A DNA stretch of 64,000 nucleotides from Streptomyces cyaneus. GTDB taxonomy: Bacteria > Actinomycetota > Actinomycetes > Streptomycetales > Streptomycetaceae. The translations under genes were made by a program, and so were the position numbers. The stretch is taken from assembly GCF_004028635.1 (NCBI RefSeq), contig NZ_ML138678.1:868001-932000 (forward strand), given 5' to 3'. Positions 61,772 through 64,000 of the stretch are shown here, in pieces. Each line of letters opens with the position of its first letter. Position 1 is the first letter of the stretch. The notes below the pieces were generated by a model. That model saw nothing but the letters and a program-made list of their open reading frames with translations, searched no databases and was not told where the DNA came from.

Positions 61772-62566
61772 ATGTCAGAGACAGGCGGCGTCCGCGAGGT
61801 GAAGTCCGCGGCGCGGACGGTCGAGTTGCTGGAGCTCCTCGCCGCGCGCGGCGACCGCCCCGCACGCCTGCAGGAGCTGGCGGACGCCCTGGAGGTGCCC
61901 CGCAGCTCCATGTACGCGCTGCTGCAGACCCTGATCTCCCGCGGCTGGGTCCGCACCGACGTCACCGGCTCGCTCTACGGCATCGGCATCCACGCCCTGC
62001 TCACCGGCACCAGCTACCTGGACTCCGACCCGCGCGTCCGCGTCGTACGCCCGTACCTGGACGAGGCGTCCGAGGCGCTGGGCGAGACGATCCACATGGG
62101 GCGGCTGGACGGCCGGGACGTGGCGTATCTGGCGACGCGGGAGTCGCACGAGTACCTGCGGACGATCAGCCGGGTGGGCCGCCGCCTCCCGGCGCACGCG
62201 GGAGCCCTGGGCAAGGCGCTGCTGGCCGAACGCCCCGACGGCGACCTGCCCGAGGGCCCGTACGAGTCCCTCACCCCCAACACCCACACCACCCGTGAGT
62301 CCCTCGCCGCCGATCTCGCCGAGGTGCGGGCGCGCGGCTACTCGGTCGACCGCGAGGAGGGCGTCCTCGGCATCGTCGGCTTCGGCTTCGCCCTGCGCTA
62401 CGACTCCCCGGCCCAGGACGCGATCAGCTGCTCGGTGCCGGTGGCCCGGCTGTCGGCGGGGCATGAGGAGCGGATCGTCGCGGTGATGCGGGAGATCAGG
62501 GCGAAGATCGAGGCGACGGTTCCCGGCGGGGTCGGCGGCAGCGGGTCGGTGCACTGGCGCAGCTGA
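61772..62566 (+). CDS. IclR-family regulator of glucarate catabolism
   Basis: 264 residues. The winged helix (LQELADALEVPRSSMYALLQTLISRGW) is followed by an IclR effector domain (GRLDGRDVAYLATRES; PAHAGALGKALLAE; YSVDREEGVLGIVGFGFAL). It is divergent from kdgD-gudD and is their likely local controller, with glucarate or a keto acid as effector. Confidence 0.9.
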   Translation: MSETGGVREVKSAARTVELLELLAARGDRPARLQELADALEVPRSSMYALLQTLISRGWVRTDVTGSLYGIGIHALLTGTSYLDSDPRVRVVRPYLDEASEALGETIHMGRLDGRDVAYLATRESHEYLRTISRVGRRLPAHAGALGKALLAERPDGDLPEGPYESLTPNTHTTRESLAADLAEVRARGYSVDREEGVLGIVGFGFALRYDSPAQDAISCSVPVARLSAGHEERIVAVMREIRAKIEATVPGGVGGSGSVHWRS

Positions 62567-62752
62567 AGCGCCAGGCGAGGGCACCTTCTACCCGCACTAT
62601 CCCTCCCCAAACAGAACGTGCCCCAGATCACACCCCCCTCCCTTCTTCACTCCTGTCCCTGCTTGATACAAATTCCTCGCGCGTTCCTGTCCGTCGACGG
62701 CCTGCGCCCTCCCCTCTTCGAGCCGCTTCTTTCGCATGCCCTGGGAACGCCC

Positions 62753-63937
62753 GTGTTCGCCCCCCGCACCACCCCCTGGCCCCTCGTTGCCCTTTTCACG
62801 GCCGGGTACCTCGCCCCGTATCTGCTGCCGACGGTCGTCGGCAGGCTCGACTCCGGGCTTCCGCTCTCCCCCACCCAGGCGGGCGCCGTCGGCAGCGCGC
62901 TGCTGCTGAGCTCGGCGTCGGCGGGGTTCGCGCTGGCCTCCCGCGTCGAACGGATCGGGGCGCGGACCCTGGCACGCATCGGACTCGTCCTCGCCGTCGT
63001 CGGCTACGGCGGGGCGGCGCTCACCCACGCCGTACCGGCCGTCGTGCTCGGCACGCTCGTCGGCGGGTTCGGCTCGGGTACGGCGACGGCGGTCGCCGCC
63101 ACCGGAATCGCCGCCCTGCGCGACCCCCACCGAGCCACCACCCTCGGCCTCCTCGGCGTCTCCGCCCTCGCGGGCGCCGTCTATCTGACGGTCCCCCACC
63201 TCGGCCCCGGGCACGGCCTCCCGCTCGCCGCGATCGCCCTCACGGCGCTCGCCGTAGGGCCGCTGACGGGACGGCTCCCCGCCGCCACGGCCACCTCACG
63301 ACAGGGCTGGGACACCTCCCCCGTCCCCCACCGCCGCCAGGGCCTGATGCTCGCCGCCTGCATGCTGTGCTGGTCCCTCGCCCAGAACTCCCTCTGGGGC
63401 GTCAGCGGCCGAATCGGCCTGAACCAGGCGCATCTGACGGAGGCCACGGTCGGCGCGGTGTTCGCCGTGGCGCTCGGCGCCGGGCTGCTGGGCGTCACCG
63501 GGGCGGGCGCGCTCGGCCCGCGCCTCGGCCGCGCGCTGCCCATCGGCGCGGGCACGGCCCTCATCGCGGCCTGCATCGCGCTCAGCGCGTCCGCCACCGA
63601 CCTGACGACCTTCGCCACCGGCGAGATCGCCTGGAACACGCTCTACCCGATCGTCCTGTCGTACGTCATCGGCCTCGCCGCCTCCCTCGACACCCGCGGC
63701 CGCTGGGCGGTGCTCGTCGGCTCGGCGTCGTCGCTGGGCACGGCGGCGGGCCCGCTGACCGGAAGCGTGCTGTCGGCGCAGGCCGGGTTCCCGGTCATGG
63801 GCGCGGTGCTGGCGGTCGGGCTGCTGGTGATCGCCGTACCGATGACGGCGGTGGCGCTGGGCACGGGCAGGCGCCCGATGCCGGTGGTGGAGATCGCGGT
63901 GGAGGCACCTGCCTACGACAAGGCAACAGCAGCCTGA
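62753..63937 (+). CDS. MFS transporter
   Basis: 394 residues with about 12 membrane helices, from WPLVALFTAGYLAPYLLPTVVG to VLAVGLLVIAVPMTAVALG. The GTG start is an estimate; a longer frame upstream lacks membrane character. It could be a sugar-acid transporter, since it follows the glucarate regulator on the same strand, but the family is not diagnostic. Confidence 0.8.
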   Translation: MFAPRTTPWPLVALFTAGYLAPYLLPTVVGRLDSGLPLSPTQAGAVGSALLLSSASAGFALASRVERIGARTLARIGLVLAVVGYGGAALTHAVPAVVLGTLVGGFGSGTATAVAATGIAALRDPHRATTLGLLGVSALAGAVYLTVPHLGPGHGLPLAAIALTALAVGPLTGRLPAATATSRQGWDTSPVPHRRQGLMLAACMLCWSLAQNSLWGVSGRIGLNQAHLTEATVGAVFAVALGAGLLGVTGAGALGPRLGRALPIGAGTALIAACIALSASATDLTTFATGEIAWNTLYPIVLSYVIGLAASLDTRGRWAVLVGSASSLGTAAGPLTGSVLSAQAGFPVMGAVLAVGLLVIAVPMTAVALGTGRRPMPVVEIAVEAPAYDKATAA

Positions 63938-63940
63938 GCG

Positions 63941-64000
63941 CCCTGAAGGGGCGCGGGGCTGTGCTGGATTTGCGGCTACCGCCACGTGGGCGCGACCAGC
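63941..64000 (+). repeat. Streptomyces GGGGCGCGGGG...GCGCGACCAGC repeat, split variant
   Basis: It has the two conserved ends (AAGGGGCGCGGGGCTG and GCGCGACCAGC) with a 32-bp insert between, compared with the compact copy at 37261-37292. It may continue past the window. Confidence 0.65.

Overview
The window is a stretch of a high-GC actinomycete chromosome, almost certainly Streptomyces. The signs are strong G/C at third codon positions, frequent GTG starts, 4-bp ATGA/GTGA gene overlaps, Tat-type leaders, a SigE-family ECF sigma factor, XRE/MmyB-type regulators, a GlnR box and the typical Streptomyces intergenic repeats. No rRNA, tRNA, CRISPR array, insertion sequence or prophage was seen. The one clear mobile element is an intein inside phoH.

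Layout. 1-7.1 kb: a partial Tat-like protein, a class A beta-lactamase, a small phosphatase, an ECF sigma factor with a co-translated membrane protein, an AraC regulator and a UvrA-like double ABC protein behind a VOC protein (a possible drug-resistance pair). 7.2-15 kb: a GntR/FCD regulator next to a five-gene operon for a Dpp-type ABC importer (one subunit is a permease-ATPase fusion) and a DapA/NanA-family aldolase. 15-22 kb: secreted proteins, a sialidase, and an MMPL exporter with its two-component system.

22.4-33.5 kb is the most interesting part: ten co-directional genes that look like a compact biosynthetic cluster without NRPS or PKS. It holds a StrR/ParB-type activator, a PhyH-fold oxygenase whose iron-binding HxD is changed to HxG (the mark of Fe/2OG radical halogenases), a GNAT acetyltransferase, a TauD-type dioxygenase, an ArgE-like M20 deacylase, an MFS exporter, two unlike ATP-grasp ligases, a CPA2 antiporter and a truncated HPPD-like protein that has lost its first iron ligand. 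I infer a halogenated or hydroxylated amino acid or short peptide built through N-acetylated intermediates. A strong hairpin ends the cluster at 33.54 kb.

33.6-43.4 kb: a MocR regulator with its divergent YczE-like membrane partner and ATTGG operators, a TerB-like protein, leuA with a leucine-rich leader peptide, an intracellular M4 protease with its emfourin inhibitor, and a GH1 beta-glucosidase with a co-translated sugar transporter. 43.4-57 kb: small secreted proteins, era, a GlnR-controlled amtB-glnK pair, then phoH (with intein)-ybeY-corC-mmcQ and a cytidine-deaminase-like protein lacking all zinc ligands. 57-64 kb: a VOC protein, a PfkB kinase, D-glucarate catabolism (gudD-kdgD with a divergent IclR regulator) and an MFS transporter. 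A 113-bp repeat occurs in opposite orientation at 7.35 and 56.97 kb with compensatory stem changes.
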